Shown here: one piece after another, positions 34,593-43,281 of the stretch
Layout: each line of letters opens with the position of its first letter
How positions within the stretch are numbered: the stretch's first letter is position 1
Origin: Winogradskyella vidalii
GTDB lineage: Bacteria > Bacteroidota > Bacteroidia > Flavobacteriales > Flavobacteriaceae
Length of the DNA stretch: 64,000 nt
NCBI RefSeq assembly: GCF_013403955.1
Contig: NZ_JABFDG010000008.1
Coordinates: 1 to 64,000 of the forward strand
Reading direction: 5' to 3'
Translations under genes and position numbers: made by a program
The notes under the pieces: generated by a model
What the model saw: only the letters and a program-made list of their open reading frames with translations
Told to the model about the DNA's origin: nothing
The model's database searches: none

Positions 34593-36548
34593 ATGATGAA
34601 AAAAAAGAAACTTAACTTAAAAGATATCAAACCAAATTCTGAAAAAGAACACAGTCACGATGATGGTCACGACCATAGTGGTCAACCCAATAATTTTAAA
34701 GCATATATACCTGCAGTTATAAGTTTTACAATGCTTATAATTGGAATAGCATTGGATTATTTTGATGTTGGTTTTTTTAAAGATTGGCTACGTATTATTT
34801 GGTATGCAATTGCTTATTTGCCTGTTGGGTTTCCTGTTGTAAAAGAAGGCTGGGAAAGTATCAAAAAAGGCGACGTTTTCACAGAATTTTTCTTGATGTC
34901 GATAGCCACAATTGGTGCATTTATTATTGGCGAATATCCTGAAGGCGTTGCAGTAATGTTGTTTTATGCAGTTGGCGAATTATTTCAAAACGCAGCAGTC
35001 AACAGAGCGAAATCTAACATTAAGGCATTGCTCGACGTAAGGCCAAATGAGGCTTTAGTATATCGCAATGATGATTACACTTCTGTAAGCCCAGAAATGG
35101 TTGAAATTGGAGAAAAAGTTCAAGTACGCGTAGGAGAAAAAGTTCCCTTGGATGGTATTCTACTTTCCGAAAAAGGTTCGTTTAACACAGCTGCTTTGAC
35201 TGGCGAAAGCAAACCTGATACGATTGCAAAAGGCGAAAAAGTATTTGCAGGCAGTATTAATATGGATGGTGTTATAGAAATTGAAACCACAAAAGAATTT
35301 AAGGATAGTTCAATTGCTCGAATTCTCGATATGGTACAGAATGCCACAGCGAGAAAATCTAAAACCGAATTGTTCATTAGAAAATTTGCACGAGTTTATA
35401 CACCTATCGTAGTGTTTTTGGCTATTGCTGTTACATTTTTACCATACTTTTTTGTAGATGATTATGTGTTTAGAGATTGGTTATATCGTGCCTTAATATT
35501 TTTGGTTATATCCTGTCCATGTGCTTTGGTTATATCCATTCCGTTGGGTTACTTCGGCGGATTAGGAGCAGCTTCAAAAAATGGAATTTTGTTCAAAGGA
35601 GCTTCGTTTTTAGATGCAATGACCAAAATTAACACGTTGGTAATGGATAAAACTGGAACTGTTACCAAAGGCGTTTTTAAAATTAAAAAAGTAAAGGCTA
35701 TTGGTTGGGAAGAATCTGATTTTATGAAGTACTTAATGGCTATGGAACAGCAATCCACACATCCTATCGCAAAAGCCATAATGGAGTATAAGGAAGACGG
35801 AGAAGATTTTGAAGCTAAAGACGTTTCTGAAATCGCAGGTAAAGGTTTAAAAGGGGTTGTAAATGGTAAAACAATTTTAGTTGGAAACAAAGCCTTAATG
35901 CTTGCCAATAATATAGATGTTCCAACTGAAACTGATTCTATTGTAGAATCCATAGTATTAGTAGCAATAGATAATAAGTTCGCTGGTTATGTTGTGATAG
36001 CAGACGAATTAAAAGAGGATGCAAAAGAAACAATTACAGCATTGCACAAAGTAGGTATTAAAAACATTATGATGCTCTCAGGCGATAAAGATTCTATTAC
36101 CCAACAAGTAGCAAGAGAGTTAGGAATTGAAAATGCCAAAGGAGGTTTGCTACCAGAAGATAAATTAAATGAAGTTGAAATTTTAAAACAGAACACTAAT
36201 AATAAGATTGCTTTTATTGGAGATGGGATTAATGACGCACCAGTTTTAGCAGCAAGCGATGTAGGAATCGCAATGGGCGGATTAGGTAGTGATGTAGCGA
36301 TTGAAACAGCAGATGTTATTATTCAAACTGACCAACCTTCAAAAGTGGTCAGAGCAATTAAAATAGGTCGTTCCACCCGAAAAATAGTTTGGCAAAACAT
36401 TGGTTTAGCATTTGGAGTAAAAGTAATAGTTCTGATTTTGGGAGCAGGTGGTTTGGCTACAATGTGGGAAGCGGTATTTGCTGATGTAGGTGTAGCTTTA
36501 TTAGCCATTTTGAATGCTGTGAGGTTGCAGAAGATGCAATGGAAATAA
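34593..36548 (+). CDS. Zn/Cd/Co-type P1B ATPase (ZntA/CadA-like)
   Basis: 651 residues. A histidine-rich N-terminus (EKEHSHDDGHDHSGQ, about 17-31) replaces an HMA domain. Then come membrane helices, actuator TGES near 203, the ion-binding motif SCPCAL near 308, the phosphorylation site DKTGT near 351 and GDGINDAPVLAASDVG near 545. The sequence after CPC (SIPLGYFGGLGAASKNG) and the absence of CPC-flanking copper motifs point to divalent cations (P1B-2 group). It exports metal from the cytoplasm, complementing the RND pump that clears the periplasm. Last gene of the island. Confidence 0.9.
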   Translation: MMKKKKLNLKDIKPNSEKEHSHDDGHDHSGQPNNFKAYIPAVISFTMLIIGIALDYFDVGFFKDWLRIIWYAIAYLPVGFPVVKEGWESIKKGDVFTEFFLMSIATIGAFIIGEYPEGVAVMLFYAVGELFQNAAVNRAKSNIKALLDVRPNEALVYRNDDYTSVSPEMVEIGEKVQVRVGEKVPLDGILLSEKGSFNTAALTGESKPDTIAKGEKVFAGSINMDGVIEIETTKEFKDSSIARILDMVQNATARKSKTELFIRKFARVYTPIVVFLAIAVTFLPYFFVDDYVFRDWLYRALIFLVISCPCALVISIPLGYFGGLGAASKNGILFKGASFLDAMTKINTLVMDKTGTVTKGVFKIKKVKAIGWEESDFMKYLMAMEQQSTHPIAKAIMEYKEDGEDFEAKDVSEIAGKGLKGVVNGKTILVGNKALMLANNIDVPTETDSIVESIVLVAIDNKFAGYVVIADELKEDAKETITALHKVGIKNIMMLSGDKDSITQQVARELGIENAKGGLLPEDKLNEVEILKQNTNNKIAFIGDGINDAPVLAASDVGIAMGGLGSDVAIETADVIIQTDQPSKVVRAIKIGRSTRKIVWQNIGLAFGVKVIVLILGAGGLATMWEAVFADVGVALLAILNAVRLQKMQWK

Positions 36549-36588
36549 TAAAATTAATAAATAGAATAAATTTTTATATATTTAATTC

Positions 36589-36617
36589 TAACCTCTGCTT
36601 TTGCAGGGGTTATTTAG
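36589..36617 (+). terminator. Terminator at the end of the metal island
   Basis: TAACCTCTGC and GCAGGGGTTA form a 10 bp stem with one G-T wobble and a TTTT loop, followed by a short T-rich stretch. Confidence 0.6.
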
Positions 36618-36631
36618 TTTGAATAATACTG

Positions 36632-36838
36632 AAATAAGCTCACTCAGCACATTTCCCTACATTTCGTTGCTCTACATTCCAAGAAAAGAGCTTCACTATC
36701 AAAGGTCTTGGACACAATTCCAAGGTTTTAGATTTCCACTTCGCTTAATCCTGCCTAATCCCAAAACTTTGGGAGCAGGAACGCTATATTCCCAATATAA
36801 AACTTTGAAATAACGTCCGCTTAATAGGGAGAGATATC
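36632..36838. repeat. Dispersed noncoding repeat A, copy 1
   Basis: About 200 bp with blocks CAGCACATTTCC, TACATTCC, CTTCA...TATCAAAG, TCTTGGAC, GTTAA/CTTAA and GTCCGCTTAATAGG. These recur in the same order and orientation at 39,823-40,012 with some 70% agreement by eye. It stands immediately upstream of repeat B copy 1 and the parB gene. An open frame across it (36,601-36,813) shows no protein-like features, so it is treated as noncoding. Confidence 0.65.
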
Positions 36839-36839
36839 T

Positions 36840-37007
36840 ATATCAATATTGGTACAAAGATAAACTCGCAAAATATTATCATCAAAAGACTACGGCATAA
36901 AGCCAACGCTTCGTCCACAACTCATTTATTCCGTTTCCTTTTGAGCAGAAATTTTGTCTTCCGTTTGGGTTCTGCAAAAATATTGTTTAATCTAAAATTT
37001 AAGTATT
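36840..37007 (+). repeat. Dispersed leader repeat B, copy 1 (upstream of parB)
   Basis: About 168 bp ending at the parB ATG. Shared with 38,890-39,062: GACTACGGCATAAAGCC, TTTATTCCGTTTCCTTTTG, CTTCCGTTT, AATATTGTTTAATC. A leader shared by two genes suggests common regulation, for example by ParB, or a partition site. Confidence 0.65.
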
Positions 37008-38804
37008 ATGACAACAAAAGCAAGTACTGTAAGCAAAAACGGAGAGGCAACAGCCACCGTTAAAAATGAAGTCAAGAAGAAATTGACACAAAGCGCCAAT
37101 GGACTTCAAGTTCAAGAGCTAAGTATCGGCAGGATTATTCCAGACTCGATGCAACCAAGAAAGTCCTTTAACGAGGAAGCTCTTAAGCAATTGTCTGAAA
37201 GCATCGAAGAGCATGGTGTTCTGCAACCTATAACAGTCCGAAAATCTGGAAAAGATTACATCATCGTAATGGGCGAGCGTAGGTATCGCGCAAGCAAATT
37301 GGCAAAGAGGAAGACAATTCCGAGTATCGTAAGGGAATATGCTAATAATGATGTTCTGGAAATTCAAATTATCGAAAATCTGCAAAGACAAGATGTTGAA
37401 CCTACCGAAGAAGCCGAAGCGGTAGTATTCCTAAGCGAAAAATATTCGCCAACAGAGATTTCAAAACGGTTGGGAAGAACAGAAAACTTTGTAAGGCAAC
37501 GTTTAAAATTAGCCGGTCTAATTGAAGGTTTTAAAGTGTTTGTTCGTAATGGCGAAATGACTATTTCGTTAGGAGTAGGTGTGGCACTTTTCGAGCCAGA
37601 AGAACAGCAAATGATGCTGGAAACAATGGGAGAGGATTTTAGTTCACATCAAATTAATCAGATGATTAAAAACCAGACTTACGATTTGGAGAAAGCACCT
37701 TTCGATGTGGTCGATGAAAAATTAATTACCAAAGTTGGTGCCTGTACAACATGTCCGTTCAACGCAATGAATCAAGGCAATTTGTTTGGCGATGGTAAAA
37801 TGGTGTGTACAAAATCAGCATGTTATGAAACGAAGAAAAGTAAGTCGTTTTTGAACTTGATTGAAAAATCGAAGAAAGAGAATGTGTTGTTGATTCCTGA
37901 AATTCGCAAATACTGGGCGGATGACGACAACAATCAGCTTATTATATCGCAATTGGAACAAAACGGATTGAAAGTTTACCTTCTGGATGATGTTGAAATA
38001 ATCGAAGAGCCAATTGAGCCTACAATAGAAGTAATTAAGACAGAATACCAACATTACGACTATTCTGAAGAGGAGCTAAAAACTGAACTAGAAGAAGCGA
38101 TTGAGAATTACAAGGAAGAGTTGGAAACATATAATTCCGCAAAGGAAAATGGATTTGTAGATGGTGTTATGTTTCATCCAAAAACGTACCTAAATAAAGT
38201 AATTTTTGTGAAGATAAAAGAAGATTCAAAAACGGAAAATTCTACATATTCTGAGCCGATAGCCAATAGAAAAATGGCCGATTGTACACCAGAAGAACAA
38301 ATCGTGAAAATCAACGAAAGGGAAATCCGTAAAAGACACATTGAGCATAACAAGCAGTTTGAGGATATGGTTCAGATGATTCGTCAAACCGATTATATTG
38401 AAAAGAAGAAAGCGCTTTCGGTAGATGAGATGGTGGCTTTCTCATTAACCTTATTTGAAAATAATGTGGACTATGTAGGTCGACAAAAACACTTTTCAAA
38501 ATTATTAGGCAACACATCCAAGATGACTGATGTGGAAACTGTCGAGAATTTCAAAAAGAATTTCAAAAAGGAAACCTTTTATAAGTTGATTCGGTACATT
38601 CTTACCAAGCAAGTACATTTTGGCGAAAGCAATCACGTTAATAACCTGACAAACATTTCATTCTACAATGCGATGCAAGGGTATTATAAAACCAAAATTG
38701 CCAATATTGAAAAGGAATATGTAGAAGAGAGAAACAAGCGTGAAACACGTTTGAAAGAGCGAATAGGAAATCTTGAAAAGAAAATTCAGGAATTAAACGA
38801 TTAG
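37008..38804 (+). CDS. parB: ParB/RepB-family partition protein
   Basis: 598 residues. ParB N-terminal domain at about 40-130 with DSMQPRKSF, LSESIEEHGVLQPITV and MGERRYRAS (the CTP-binding/arginine patch), then a helix-turn-helix region (PTEISKRLGRTENFVRQRLKLAGLI, about 148-172, quoted here in parts: ISKRLGRTENFVRQR). A cysteine cluster (CTTCPFN, CTKSACYE, about 245-275) and a long helical C-terminus follow. It is about twice as long as chromosomal ParB, as in Bacteroidota plasmids and conjugative elements. No ParA partner is encoded in the window. It may act in segregation, gene control or element maintenance. Confidence 0.85.
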   Translation: MTTKASTVSKNGEATATVKNEVKKKLTQSANGLQVQELSIGRIIPDSMQPRKSFNEEALKQLSESIEEHGVLQPITVRKSGKDYIIVMGERRYRASKLAKRKTIPSIVREYANNDVLEIQIIENLQRQDVEPTEEAEAVVFLSEKYSPTEISKRLGRTENFVRQRLKLAGLIEGFKVFVRNGEMTISLGVGVALFEPEEQQMMLETMGEDFSSHQINQMIKNQTYDLEKAPFDVVDEKLITKVGACTTCPFNAMNQGNLFGDGKMVCTKSACYETKKSKSFLNLIEKSKKENVLLIPEIRKYWADDDNNQLIISQLEQNGLKVYLLDDVEIIEEPIEPTIEVIKTEYQHYDYSEEELKTELEEAIENYKEELETYNSAKENGFVDGVMFHPKTYLNKVIFVKIKEDSKTENSTYSEPIANRKMADCTPEEQIVKINEREIRKRHIEHNKQFEDMVQMIRQTDYIEKKKALSVDEMVAFSLTLFENNVDYVGRQKHFSKLLGNTSKMTDVETVENFKKNFKKETFYKLIRYILTKQVHFGESNHVNNLTNISFYNAMQGYYKTKIANIEKEYVEERNKRETRLKERIGNLEKKIQELND

Positions 38805-38820
38805 CTTTTGTTGTTGGAAG

Positions 38821-38856
38821 TAAGGGTCAGCATTCGTGCTGGCTCTTATTTTTTTA
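38821..38856 (+). terminator. Terminator of parB
   Basis: TAAGGGTCAGCA and TGCTGGCTCTTA pair over 12 bp (two wobbles) around a TTCG tetraloop and are followed by eight T's. Confidence 0.8.
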
Positions 38857-38889
38857 TATAGTCGTTCATGAAAATGGGTAAGTAGAAAG

Positions 38890-39062
38890 TATTCAATCAA
38901 TATCAGCGCAAAGGTAAACTCGTAAAATACACCCGTCAAAAGACTACGGCATAAAGCCTACCCATCATCCAACGCTTATTTATTCCGTTTCCTTTTGAGC
39001 TGTGATTTTAGCTTCCGTTTAGGTACTGCTCAAATATTGTTTAATCAAAAAATCTTAGAATT
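38890..39062 (+). repeat. Dispersed leader repeat B, copy 2
   Basis: Second copy of the leader found before parB, here directly upstream of a 53-codon gene. The shared blocks GACTACGGCATAAAGCC and TTTATTCCGTTTCC are exact, and the copy also ends with AATATTGTTTAATC before the ATG. Confidence 0.65.
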
Positions 39063-39224
39063 ATGAAACAAGTATCCGAAAAACCCGACATGACATTACA
39101 AGAAGCAGAAGAACATTATCAATTAAGTAGTGAAAATTACGATGTCGATAGTGGAGAAAGTCATTTAGCTTATTACAGAGAAAAGCATCCTGTGAATTAT
39201 CAAGTATTATTAGATAGCGTTTAA
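39063..39224 (+). CDS. Small acidic conserved protein
   Basis: 53 residues, acidic and hydrophilic (MKQVSEKPDMTLQEAEEHYQ at the start, ending NYQVLLDSV). It follows the leader that it shares with parB and precedes the 39,241 gene by 16 bp, which argues for a real gene in one transcript. No function known. Confidence 0.55.
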   Translation: MKQVSEKPDMTLQEAEEHYQLSSENYDVDSGESHLAYYREKHPVNYQVLLDSV

Positions 39225-39240
39225 TTTAAAATCTTACATC

Positions 39241-39786
39241 ATGGAAAATTTAAAAGTAGTTCAGTTCGATTTCGGTTTTGAATGTAAGCCGATATCAGCA
39301 AAAGAAAAAGTAGTAAAACCAACTAAAAAGGATAAGAGTGATTTCGTTTTCGATTTTATGGATTGTCTTGCAAGTCCAATTATTGTTTTTAAATCCGCAT
39401 GGCAAGATACCATACCAAAAGACATACTTGGAAGGATAAAATTATCAAGAATCATTTGCTCAATGACACATGAAAAAATGGCATCACTTACAGAGGCTTT
39501 AGCTTACATAATGCCAAGAACTTATGAAGCACCTATGCAAACAGAATGGGTAAATATTTATACATGGCTAGGGCTTCAATATGCAATGCAGTCTAGAAAC
39601 AATGGACAATTAGAAGCTATGACTGAAATAGCACCAAAAGAACTGTCTGATTATGAAATGGGTATGTTGAATAATCTTAGAAAATGGATTTACGATAAAC
39701 GACGAAAAGCTCTAAAAGACATTTTGAAAAAGAATAAAGTGTCAAAAGAAGATGGTATTCTAGATATTCAAGAGAAACTATTTTAA
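39241..39786 (+). CDS. Conserved protein of conjugative elements, unknown function
   Basis: 181 residues, cytoplasmic. N-terminal basic linker (KEKVVKPTKKDKSD), then a mostly helical domain with DFMDCLASPIIVFKSAW and MASLTEALAYIMPRT. Its position between parB and ssb fits a maintenance or replication-related protein. I do not recognise a named family. Confidence 0.65.
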   Translation: MENLKVVQFDFGFECKPISAKEKVVKPTKKDKSDFVFDFMDCLASPIIVFKSAWQDTIPKDILGRIKLSRIICSMTHEKMASLTEALAYIMPRTYEAPMQTEWVNIYTWLGLQYAMQSRNNGQLEAMTEIAPKELSDYEMGMLNNLRKWIYDKRRKALKDILKKNKVSKEDGILDIQEKLF

Positions 39787-39822
39787 AAATAAATATTCAA
39801 TTTACGAGGGGAATTTATTTTA

Positions 39823-40012
39823 CTATCCCATTCAGCACATTTCCTTCCATTCCGTAAAAACTACATTCCAGAAAAAGAACTTCATTATCAAAGTCTTGGA
39901 CCTAATCCACACTTTTGACTTTCCATTACGTTAACCCTTTCCGCTTCTCTGGAAAGGAACACTACATTCCAAGTAAAAAGCGTGAATCAAGTCCGCTAAA
40001 TAAGGAAAAATA
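39823..40012. repeat. Dispersed noncoding repeat A, copy 2
   Basis: Second copy of repeat A (see 36,632-36,838), starting CAGCACATTTCC and ending GTCCGCTAAATAAGG. Here it is not followed by repeat B but by the structured region at 40,121-40,188. Confidence 0.6.
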
Positions 40013-40120
40013 TATTTGCATTTTGTTCCACTTCCTATGATTTTGTATTTCACAAAGAATTTAGAATCACTTCCGTAATCCAACACCGTCATACCTTTTT
40101 TTGACAGCAAAATAACAACA

Positions 40121-40188
40121 TTCAGCTTTGAACGACAGCATAATCAGGCTCGTGCCTCGCACTTTTTATATGTCTAAACAAAGCTGAA
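40121..40188 (+). ncRNA. Structured noncoding element candidate
   Basis: TTCAGCTTTG (40,121-40,130) and CAAAGCTGAA (40,179-40,188) are perfectly complementary. The 48 nt between them hold a second hairpin AGGC-TCGT-GCCT. It could be a small RNA, an RNA leader for the downstream small gene and ssb, or an origin-like DNA element. No promoter is clear. Confidence 0.35.
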
Positions 40189-40234
40189 TATCGAAAGCAC
40201 TAAGCAACAAAAAGAAGGTAACAGCGTCGGCTCT

Positions 40235-40369
40235 ATGGGAAGTAAATCTAAAATGAATCTTATGAAATCTTACAAAATCAATAAAAAGGAAGCGGAACAA
40301 AAGTTAAAAAAACAAAAAAAGGAAAACGCTCTGGATATAATAAGTAAATCAATAACAAAGCCTTTCTGA
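40235..40369 (+). CDS. Small basic protein
   Basis: 44 residues (MGSKSKMNLMKSYKINKKEA, then a lysine/glutamine-rich helix and ISKSITKPF). Basic and helical, it might bind nucleic acid. It lies 42 bp before ssb in the same direction. Supported only by its reading frame and place. Confidence 0.4.
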   Translation: MGSKSKMNLMKSYKINKKEAEQKLKKQKKENALDIISKSITKPF

Positions 40370-40411
40370 ATGGTTCAGATAGGTCAATATTAATCTTTAA
40401 ATTTTTTAATT

Positions 40412-40765
40412 ATGAGCACTCTAAGAAACAAAGTACAGTTAATTGGCAACGTAGGAAACGAGCCAGAAATCACAAACCTTGAAAGCGGAAAGAAAGTTGC
40501 AAAATTTTCAATCGCAACCAATGAATCTTACAAAGATTCTAAGGGAGAGAAAGTAACAAACACCCAATGGCACAATATTGTAGCATGGGGAAAAATTGCC
40601 GAAATCGTTGAAAAATATGTAGGCAAAGGAAAAGAGGTAGCATTAGAGGGTAAACTAACCTCACGCTCTTATGAAACCAAAGAGGGAGAAAAAAGATATG
40701 TTACCGAAGTGGTCGTAGATGAAATCTTGCTTTTGGGAATTAAAGGCGATGGCGCTACGGAATAG
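40412..40765 (+). CDS. ssb: Single-stranded DNA-binding protein
   Basis: 117 residues forming one OB fold: NKVQLIGNVGNEPEI (about 6-20), FSIATNESYKD, TQWHNIVAWGKIAEI (about 50-64), YVGKGKEVALEGKLTSRSY. The acidic C-terminal tail of housekeeping SSB is missing, so it is a short, element-borne version that would coat transferred single-stranded DNA. It is followed by its own terminator. Confidence 0.93.
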   Translation: MSTLRNKVQLIGNVGNEPEITNLESGKKVAKFSIATNESYKDSKGEKVTNTQWHNIVAWGKIAEIVEKYVGKGKEVALEGKLTSRSYETKEGEKRYVTEVVVDEILLLGIKGDGATE

Positions 40766-40774
40766 TTGAAAATT

Positions 40775-40813
40775 AAAAGAGAGCGTTCCTGTGGAAAGAT
40801 GCGCTCTCTTTTT
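40775..40813 (+). terminator. Terminator of ssb
   Basis: AAAAGAGAGCG (40,775-40,785) and CGCTCTCTTTT (40,802-40,812) form an 11 bp stem that ends in a T-run. Confidence 0.85.
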
Positions 40814-40842
40814 CATTATTAATCTTATTAAATAGAATTACA

Positions 40843-41223
40843 ATGAATGATAAAGTTAACAAAATAAAAACCGATTTGCAACATTTTTGTGGTACAGAAA
40901 TGTTCTTTAAAATTCCATTAATTGGAACGCGTTTTACTGATGGATTAAAATATTTAGCCAACGAAGCGGAATGCTTTTGGCTGATTACTGATGCATCCGT
41001 AATTGCAAAAAGTTTATCGAATAGAAGTGAATTTATTACCATCGATTTTAAACGACTTTCTGAAAAGGAACAGTTTGAAAAGCAATGCGAAGCCATCATT
41101 AATTATAGTGATGGAAATGATAAAATTTTTGAAACGCACCGATATAATGTAACCGATTTTCCTTTGGATGAATTGCGATTATTTTTTGTAAATAATACGC
41201 TGATGCTTCCAAGTGAATATTGA
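40843..41223 (+). CDS. DUF6876 family protein
   Basis: 126 residues, cytoplasmic alpha/beta. The order LQHFCGTEMFF...FTDGLKYLAN...CFWLITDASVI...FPLDELRLFFVNNTLMLPSEY matches DUF6876, a family found in Bacteroidota mobile elements. Function unknown. It precedes a 65-residue gene by 36 bp. Confidence 0.8.
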   Translation: MNDKVNKIKTDLQHFCGTEMFFKIPLIGTRFTDGLKYLANEAECFWLITDASVIAKSLSNRSEFITIDFKRLSEKEQFEKQCEAIINYSDGNDKIFETHRYNVTDFPLDELRLFFVNNTLMLPSEY

Positions 41224-41272
41224 ATTTTTGAGATATGATTTATATTAAATTTTTGAGATATGATTTATATTA
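41223..41272 (+). repeat. Perfect 25 bp tandem duplication over a start region
   Basis: The unit AATTTTTGAGATATGATTTA plus TATTA occurs twice without a gap. Each copy contains an ATG; only the second (41,260) opens the 65-codon frame, while the first runs into a stop after 12 codons. Confidence 0.8.
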
Positions 41273-41457
41273 AATTTCAAGATTTGAGTTCGGAAAAGCA
41301 AGAGGAACTTTTACAAGTTTCAAGAGAACACGTTACATATCTTTATGGAGATTCCATTAAAAAGTATGTTGACGAAACTGGCGCAGATTATGATAGCCTG
41401 ATAGACGAAGAAATGATTAAAAATTTATACACTTATAGTTATGTTTTTAATATTTAG
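41260..41457 (+). CDS. Small acidic protein of unknown function
   Basis: 65 residues, acidic and helical (FQDLSSEKQEELLQVSREHV, then YVDETGADYDSLIDEEMI). The start region is duplicated (41,223-41,272), so ribosomes may also engage the first copy. It ends 29 bp before a terminator. No family recognised. Confidence 0.6.
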   Translation: MIYIKFQDLSSEKQEELLQVSREHVTYLYGDSIKKYVDETGADYDSLIDEEMIKNLYTYSYVFNI

Positions 41458-41486
41458 AAGATTTATAATTGAATTATTAACCCAGG

Positions 41487-41514
41487 ACCTCTAATTATTT
41501 AGAGGTTTTTTTTT
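41487..41514 (+). terminator. Terminator
   Basis: ACCTCTAA-TTAT-TTAGAGGT followed by nine T's. Confidence 0.85.
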
Positions 41515-41854
41515 GTCATGTTATTTTATATTCTGCAACAAAAAGAGCCATTCCTTAAAGATACTTTTAAACTTCAAGAATAACACTCTTAAAAAATCGA
41601 ATTACAATTAGCAATCGTTAAAAAGCCATTACATTTTTGGATGAAATGGTATTTTTTTTGTCCAGCGAGCTGGACGAAAAGGAATAGCAAGAGGGTAACA
41701 TGCTAGCGCGATGTTTCAATTTTTAGTTTTTCCAAAACACTAATAAAATCAATAGTTTATAGCAATTGATTGTTTTGGTTTTTGAAGTTTTACCATCGTT
41801 TTTCACGGAAAAAAGCTGTTAGCCCAATAAGAACAACAAATTTTTCAAGGAAAT
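41515..41854. other. Noncoding region before the mobilization genes, oriT candidate
   Basis: No gene. It contains a perfect hairpin GTCCAGC-GA-GCTGGAC at 41,660-41,675, followed by GAAAAGGAATAGCAAGAGGG and a GCTAGC-centred repeat flanked by AACAT/ATGTT near 41,697-41,716. Transfer origins of Bacteroidota elements usually lie next to the relaxase genes and combine such repeats with a nick site, but I cannot identify the nick. Confidence 0.4.
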
Positions 41855-42247
41855 ATGGATAAAGGATATGAAAAAGAACGCTTTGAAAGCCTAAGTATTA
41901 AAACTTCAGTGGCTCAAAAATTTAATGAATTTTGTAAAAAAATGTCGCGCTCAAAATCAATGACACTTTTAATGATGCTCGACTTTTTTGAAACTAATGG
42001 GATATCTCCAAACGAAACTTTAGGACCGAATATGAAAACCTTAGAAAGTCAAATCAAGAAACGAATCAATGCGGTAATCGCCATCATAAAAGACATTGAA
42101 AAGCACCATGACAAACCTACAACTGCTATGTTACAATCCTTGTTTATGGAATTTGAGTCAGCAGAAAAGAAACGCATTTTGGAAAAAGAACTCAAACAAA
42201 AGAACGTTCGGTTTGTAGAAAAAAAAGAGTCTAATAATCACTTATAA
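41855..42247 (+). CDS. BfmA/BtgA-type mobilization accessory protein
   Basis: 130 residues. The N-terminal half resembles a ribbon-helix-helix DNA-binding fold (LSIKTSVAQKFNEFCKK, SKSMTLLMMLDFFE) and the C-terminal half is a charged helix. This is the layout of BfmA/BtgA proteins, which bind oriT and assist the relaxase. The relaxase gene begins 4 bp after its stop codon. Confidence 0.8.
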   Translation: MDKGYEKERFESLSIKTSVAQKFNEFCKKMSRSKSMTLLMMLDFFETNGISPNETLGPNMKTLESQIKKRINAVIAIIKDIEKHHDKPTTAMLQSLFMEFESAEKKRILEKELKQKNVRFVEKKESNNHL

Positions 42248-42251
42248 AAAT

Positions 42252-43280
42252 ATGTATATCACCATCACAGCTCAAAAATTAGGGGGCGATTATTCGCAAA
42301 GTTCTGCGGATTTTGTTGCATACCTAGAGAAAGAAAATCAAGGCTTGGCGCAAGACGATGTCGAGCACTTTTTTAACCAATATGGAGATGAAATAGAAGC
42401 TAAAGAAGTCGTGAAAGACATTGATGGTAATACAGCAAAACTCAAAAAGAAAGAACCGAAATTTTATTCTATTACCATAAATCCGAGTCCATCAGAGTTA
42501 CGAAACTTACAAAATAATACTGAAGATTTAAAAAGATATACTAGAGCTCTAATGACTGATTATGCAAAGTCCTTCAATCGTGAAATTAATGGTAAACCAA
42601 TAACTGTCGACAACATAAAATATTTTGCTAAAATTGAACACCAACGTAAATTTAAAGGTACAGATAAACAAGTAAGAGAGAACCAACCATTTGCTACAAA
42701 AATATTGCAGTTAAAACAGGCTATTCGAAAAATTGAGCAAGGTCAATTAGAAGGTAATACGAAACATATGAAATCCGATATACTTAAATTGGAGGCTGAT
42801 GCACCGCATCAACAGAATGGAAAACGAATTGTTCAAGGCATGAAAAAAGCGGGTAATCAAAGTCATGTTCATATTGTAGTAAGTAGAAAAGATGCTTCAA
42901 ATTCTGTGAGTTTGTCTCCTGGATCTAAATACAAAGCGTCGGAAGTTATGATGAACGGAAAATTAGTGAAACGAGGATTTGATAGAGATGCCTTTTTTAC
43001 AAAAGCAGAAAGCACTTTTGATAAAACGTTTGGCTACAAACGGAACTATGTGGCATCCTATAAATCGAAAAAAGATTTTATTAAAAATCCGAAGCTCTAC
43101 TTTACAACATTATTGGGACTGCCTGCAAGTGAAAAAGCGATTGCTTTTAAGATGTTGTCGAAATCTGGTGTGCCTATGGCTAGTATTCCAACAAATCAAG
43201 TACAGTTAGCGCTCAAAACCATTAGGTATTTAAAACGTGGTGTGGAGGTGGCAATTAAATCAAGTTCCATTGGTATATAG
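42252..43280 (+). CDS. Relaxase of the MobB/DUF5712 type
   Basis: 342 residues. The key motif is SHVHIVVS with H205 and H207 (metal-binding HxH of relaxases). Further features are the N-terminal MYITITAQKLGG and the conserved FDKTFGY near 255. It would nick oriT and stay bound to the strand that is transferred. It lies directly between the BfmA-like gene and the coupling protein gene, the standard order in Flavobacteriaceae conjugative elements. Confidence 0.85.
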   Translation: MYITITAQKLGGDYSQSSADFVAYLEKENQGLAQDDVEHFFNQYGDEIEAKEVVKDIDGNTAKLKKKEPKFYSITINPSPSELRNLQNNTEDLKRYTRALMTDYAKSFNREINGKPITVDNIKYFAKIEHQRKFKGTDKQVRENQPFATKILQLKQAIRKIEQGQLEGNTKHMKSDILKLEADAPHQQNGKRIVQGMKKAGNQSHVHIVVSRKDASNSVSLSPGSKYKASEVMMNGKLVKRGFDRDAFFTKAESTFDKTFGYKRNYVASYKSKKDFIKNPKLYFTTLLGLPASEKAIAFKMLSKSGVPMASIPTNQVQLALKTIRYLKRGVEVAIKSSSIGI

Positions 43281-43281
43281 C

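Noticed and set aside
36601-36813. A 70-codon open frame after the metal ATPase gene
   Set aside because: It lies over dispersed repeat A, whose other copy (39,823-40,012) does not keep the frame, and the product has no protein-like pattern.
43237-43281. Upstream start for the coupling protein
   Set aside because: The 15 extra residues would lie within the relaxase gene; the Met at 43,282 follows the relaxase stop directly and is followed by the first membrane helix.
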